From NCBI GenBank assembly GCA_903843315.1, contig CAIMPQ010000040.1:1-6661 (forward strand): a stretch of 6,661 nt of DNA. Reading direction: 5' to 3'. Origin of the DNA: an uncultured beta proteobacterium (GTDB lineage: Bacteria; Pseudomonadota; Gammaproteobacteria; Burkholderiales; Burkholderiaceae). The number at the start of each line of letters is the position of its first letter. The first letter of the stretch is position 1. Of the stretch, positions 3,957 to 6,661 are shown in pieces. A model generated the notes under the pieces. The model made no database searches. It saw nothing but the letters and a program-made list of their open reading frames with translations, and was not told where the DNA came from. The position numbers were made by a program, and so were the translations under genes.

Positions 3957-5987
3957 ATGAATTTCCATGGACGTCCCGCCTATCCCATTGGCTTTTTTGC
4001 CGGCATTACGCTGTTGATCGTCGCCTTATCTACAAGCGTTTTATTGTGGGACTTACGTAAGCGTGAATTAGCGCATACGCGTGCTGAAACGGTAGGCATG
4101 ACCAAGATCTTTGCTGAGCAAACGGAGCGCAGTTTTGAAAGCGCTAATTTAGTATTAAAGGGAATACAAAATCGTTTAGCTGCGCCCTATGCGAACGATT
4201 TTTCTTTCAACAGTATTGAGATCCATTTATTACTAGCCACTCGGGTTCTAGGTATGCGTCAGATGGATGCTTTATATCTGGTGGACTCTAAAGGCGAGGT
4301 TGTCAACTCTTCCTTAGAGCATCCTGTAAAGAGGTTCGATGTCAGTCAACAGGATTATTTCAAGGCATTTACTAGTGCTAAGCCCCCCAGTTTTTTTATC
4401 AGCAAGCCCTATCTTAATCCCCAGCTGAAAGTATGGAATATTTTTGTAGCTAGGAGTGTTACCAATCAAGCGGGTAATTTTAAAGGCGTCATTGTTGGAG
4501 TAATTGATATCGCTCACTTTGAAGACGTGTATAAGTTACTTAAGTTGGACTATGCACGTCAAGTTTCCCTTTATCGTGACGATGGTATTTTGATTGCCAG
4601 CTACCCGCATCGAGAAAATATGATTGGGGTAATAGGTCCCGAGCTGGGAGAAATTATCCCAATATTAGAAGCTGGGCAAATTCTATTTGTTAGTCATCAG
4701 AAAAATAGCAGGGAAAAGGAAGATTTGGTTTTAAGCGCCATTCCAAAACTTCCTCTCTTCATTGCAGTTGCTAATGATGAAGAAGAGGCTTTATCTACTT
4801 GGCGAGAGACTGCTATTCCAATCGCGATGACATCAGTCATGGTCAGTTTTTTTATAATTGGAGCAGCAGGTTTATTGATTCGAGAGGTCCTACGTCAGAA
4901 AAAATTGGCAGATGAATTAGGCGTTGCACATGACCGATATCGACACACGATTGAGTCAGTGATGGATGCCATTATTGCGGTCGATGAAAAGCAAAATATT
5001 ATTCTGTTCAATCCCTCTGCAGAAAGAATGTTTGGACTGAAAGCGGAAAACGTCATTGGTCAGCCCTTGTTAATGCTATTACCCGAACGTTTTCGTGAAA
5101 CGCATCATTCAGATGTGCAGAAATTCAAAAAATCAGATATGGGTTCGAGAGCAATGGGGCCGCAGCTAGGTATTGTTGGACTTCGCTCAGACGGTACAGA
5201 ATTTCCAATTGATTCAACAATTTCTCAAACTATGATTAATGGCCAGCGGCAGTTGACTGCGGTACTGCGAGATGTAACTGAGCATCGCCGTGCAGAAACT
5301 GAATTGCGTGAAATGAACCATCAATTACGCGGATTATCTAAATCTCTTGAAAGTATTCGGGAGCAAGAAAGAACGCGAATAGCTCGGGAACTTCATGACG
5401 ATTTAGGACAGCAATTAACTGGTCTCAAACTTGAGCTATCTTGGTTGAGTGGTCGCATTAAAGAAGGTCATCTTCCCCCTGAAGAGCGCATTACGGAAAT
5501 GAAGCAGCAATTAGATGGCGCCATCTCTTCAGTGCGCCGGATATCAACTGAATTGCGTCCGATTATTTTGGATGACTTGGGTTTTGAAGAGGCGGTTAAG
5601 TGGCTCGTTAGTGAATTTACTAAGCGTACTCAAATACCTGTAAGCCTAGTTCTAAAGGCTGAAGAATGCGTAAGTAATGGCGATTTAGCAACTGCACTTT
5701 TCAGAATTGTTCAAGAGTCTTTAACCAATATTGCCCGCCATGCAGAAGCCACTAAAGTTAATATCGCTTTGACCAAAGAAGATCAACAACTTTTACTTTC
5801 TATTGCTGATGATGGTAATGGGCTTTCACCTTTACTTCAGTCAGGGGGCTTTGGTTTGGTGAGCATGCGTGAGCGCGCCAATGCCTTGGGCGCTAAATTT
5901 ACTATTAGCAATAATGATCTAAAGGGGGTTACTATTCGGGTGGAATTCGATTTGAGCTCACCCATCTTTACCGAGGCTACTACATGA
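3957..5987 (+). CDS. Membrane sensor histidine kinase: Cache, PAS, HisKA_3, HATPase_c
   Basis: A 676-residue inner-membrane sensor kinase of the NarL/FixJ-partner class. Transmembrane segment 1 covers about 11-31. An extracytoplasmic region at about 35-285 looks like a double Cache domain (ALYLVDSKGEVVNSS at 105-119; DVSQQDYFKAF at 128-138; VSLYRDDGILIASYP at 203-217), so it should bind a small ligand outside the membrane. Transmembrane segment 2 covers about 286-308. A cytoplasmic PAS domain follows at about 325-445, then a coiled-coil-like linker (445-472). The HisKA_3 dimerisation domain has ARELHDDLGQQLTG (476-489), with H480 the predicted phosphoacceptor. The ATPase domain shows the N box RIVQESLTNIARHAEA (583-598), DDGNG (618-622) and GGFGLVSMRERANALG (630-645); all catalytic motifs are intact. 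It should phosphorylate the response regulator encoded next, with which it overlaps by ATGA. ATG 3957 is the only start that keeps the first membrane segment; its nearest Shine-Dalgarno, GAGG (3941-3944), is 12 nt away, so translation may be weak. Confidence 0.95.
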   Translation: MNFHGRPAYPIGFFAGITLLIVALSTSVLLWDLRKRELAHTRAETVGMTKIFAEQTERSFESANLVLKGIQNRLAAPYANDFSFNSIEIHLLLATRVLGMRQMDALYLVDSKGEVVNSSLEHPVKRFDVSQQDYFKAFTSAKPPSFFISKPYLNPQLKVWNIFVARSVTNQAGNFKGVIVGVIDIAHFEDVYKLLKLDYARQVSLYRDDGILIASYPHRENMIGVIGPELGEIIPILEAGQILFVSHQKNSREKEDLVLSAIPKLPLFIAVANDEEEALSTWRETAIPIAMTSVMVSFFIIGAAGLLIREVLRQKKLADELGVAHDRYRHTIESVMDAIIAVDEKQNIILFNPSAERMFGLKAENVIGQPLLMLLPERFRETHHSDVQKFKKSDMGSRAMGPQLGIVGLRSDGTEFPIDSTISQTMINGQRQLTAVLRDVTEHRRAETELREMNHQLRGLSKSLESIREQERTRIARELHDDLGQQLTGLKLELSWLSGRIKEGHLPPEERITEMKQQLDGAISSVRRISTELRPIILDDLGFEEAVKWLVSEFTKRTQIPVSLVLKAEECVSNGDLATALFRIVQESLTNIARHAEATKVNIALTKEDQQLLLSIADDGNGLSPLLQSGGFGLVSMRERANALGAKFTISNNDLKGVTIRVEFDLSSPIFTEATT

Positions 5988-6628
5988 AGCACGAAGTTTT
6001 AGTTGTCGATGATCATGCCATTATTCGTGATGGCCTCAGAAAGATCTTGGCCGAAACTGAAGACTTAATAGTGGCTGGCGAAGCAAGCAGCGGAAATCAA
6101 GCGCTAGAAAAGGTGCGAGAACGAGATTGGAGCATGGTGGTACTAGATTTATCTATGCCAGGCAGAAGTGGCATTGAGCTGATTAAGTTAATCAAGGCTG
6201 AGCGTCCTAAATTACCGATCTTGATCTTTAGCATGCATCCAGAAGAGCAATATGCAGTGCGCGCCATTCGTGCTGGAGCCTCTGGATATCTGTCTAAAGA
6301 AGAAGACAGTGACCATTTCTTACCCGCAATCCGGCGGGTAGCTTCTGGAGGTATGTTCATTAGTCCCAAAGTAGCAGAATTATTAGCTGCGGATGCCTCT
6401 CCAGGCGCAAATACCCACCTGCACAACAACCTCTCTAACCGAGAGCATGAAGTATTGGTGCGGATAGTGAAGGGAATTTCTCTGACCGATATTGCAGACG
6501 AGTTTTCACTCAGCATTAAAACGATTAGCACGCACAAAACGCATATCCTCTTTAAGTTGGGCCTATCTAATCAGGCCGACCTCATCCGCTATGCCATTGA
6601 GCATAAATTGCTGGATTTAGATAAATAG
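5984..6628 (+). CDS. NarL/FixJ-family response regulator with LuxR-type HTH
   Basis: A 214-residue DNA-binding response regulator. The receiver domain (about 3-118) has the acidic pair D9/D10, the phosphoacceptor D55 in VVLDLSMPG (52-60), the switch residue S83 and the conserved K105 in GYLSKE. The C-terminal LuxR/GerE helix-turn-helix (about 148-210) carries LSNREHEVL (150-158), SLTDIADEFSLSIKTISTHK (166-185) and LGLSNQADLIRYA (192-204). Phosphorylation by the upstream kinase should promote dimerisation and DNA binding. The start ATG overlaps the kinase stop (ATGA), so the two are cotranscribed and translationally coupled. The target genes are not known; the neighbouring hydrolase/binding-protein genes, the cysteine-rich gene and its own promoter region are reasonable candidates. 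The protein is full length with no oddities. Confidence 0.96.
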   Translation: MKHEVLVVDDHAIIRDGLRKILAETEDLIVAGEASSGNQALEKVRERDWSMVVLDLSMPGRSGIELIKLIKAERPKLPILIFSMHPEEQYAVRAIRAGASGYLSKEEDSDHFLPAIRRVASGGMFISPKVAELLAADASPGANTHLHNNLSNREHEVLVRIVKGISLTDIADEFSLSIKTISTHKTHILFKLGLSNQADLIRYAIEHKLLDLDK

Positions 6629-6654
6629 GCAGATAAGTCCTATTTAGTATAGGA
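6622..6654. other. Overlapping dyads after the response regulator gene
   Basis: TAAATAGG (6622-6629, containing the stop codon) pairs with CCTATTTA (6639-6646) around a 9-nt loop. TCCTAT (6638-6643) also pairs with ATAGGA (6649-6654) around TTAGT. The two hairpins share the TCCTAT segment and cannot form together. There is no T-run, so intrinsic termination is not supported, although the window ends seven bases later. A regulator site or the start of the next gene's control region is equally possible. Confidence 0.3.
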
Positions 6655-6661
6655 ACATTCC

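Noticed and set aside
3825..3968. N-terminal extension of the cysteine-rich gene to a start at 3968
   Set aside because: The extension runs through the predicted promoter, the FNR-type box and the kinase start, while an ideal Shine-Dalgarno supports the start at 3824.
427..4412. CCCTATC heptamer at 427, 3629 and inside the kinase gene near 4407
   Set aside because: Three copies of a 7-mer in this length is only slightly above expectation, and one copy is in coding sequence.
6097..6537. 146-codon open frame on the minus strand inside the response regulator gene
   Set aside because: It lies fully within a gene with all receiver and HTH motifs intact, and its translation shows no recognisable domain.

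Overview
The window looks like chromosomal DNA from a low-GC betaproteobacterium of the Burkholderiales; Polynucleobacter is my best guess. The reasons are the AT-leaning but ordinary proteobacterial codon use, an orphan Bug-type (tripartite tricarboxylate transporter) binding protein, and the general style of the proteins. This is a judgement from memory of these families, not a search result. No mobile element, tRNA, rRNA, CRISPR array or origin is visible.

Layout. (1) Bases 1-336 are the 3' end of a gene for a protein with a carboxypeptidase-regulatory-like beta-sandwich domain. (2) Behind a good sigma70-type promoter (369-397) and a leader that can fold over its own ribosome binding site lies a same-strand group of three genes: an exported metallo-beta-lactamase-fold hydrolase (462-1319), an amino-acid-type solute-binding protein with no signal peptide (about 1351-2094), and an exported Bug-family solute-binding protein (2104-3075). 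No permease or ATPase accompanies them. (3) A small exported OB-fold protein (3166-3621) follows and converges, with 2 bp between stop codons, on a 66-residue cysteine-rich protein on the minus strand (3824-3624). (4) A 132-bp divergent intergenic region (3825-3956) carries a perfect FNR/Anr-type palindrome, a minus-strand promoter and a near-perfect 12-bp direct repeat with a 25-bp period. (5) On its right is a two-component system: a membrane histidine kinase with Cache, PAS, HisKA_3 and HATPase domains (3957-5987), overlapping by ATGA a NarL/FixJ-type response regulator (5984-6628). The last bases hold overlapping dyads.

How the genes may work together (inference). The hydrolase/binding-protein group suggests extracytoplasmic processing and capture of a small organic acid. 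The two-component system senses an extracytoplasmic ligand through its Cache domain and is probably wired, with the divergent cysteine-rich gene, to oxygen or redox state through the FNR box. That intergenic region is the most interesting part of the window; everything else is fairly ordinary betaproteobacterial gene content.
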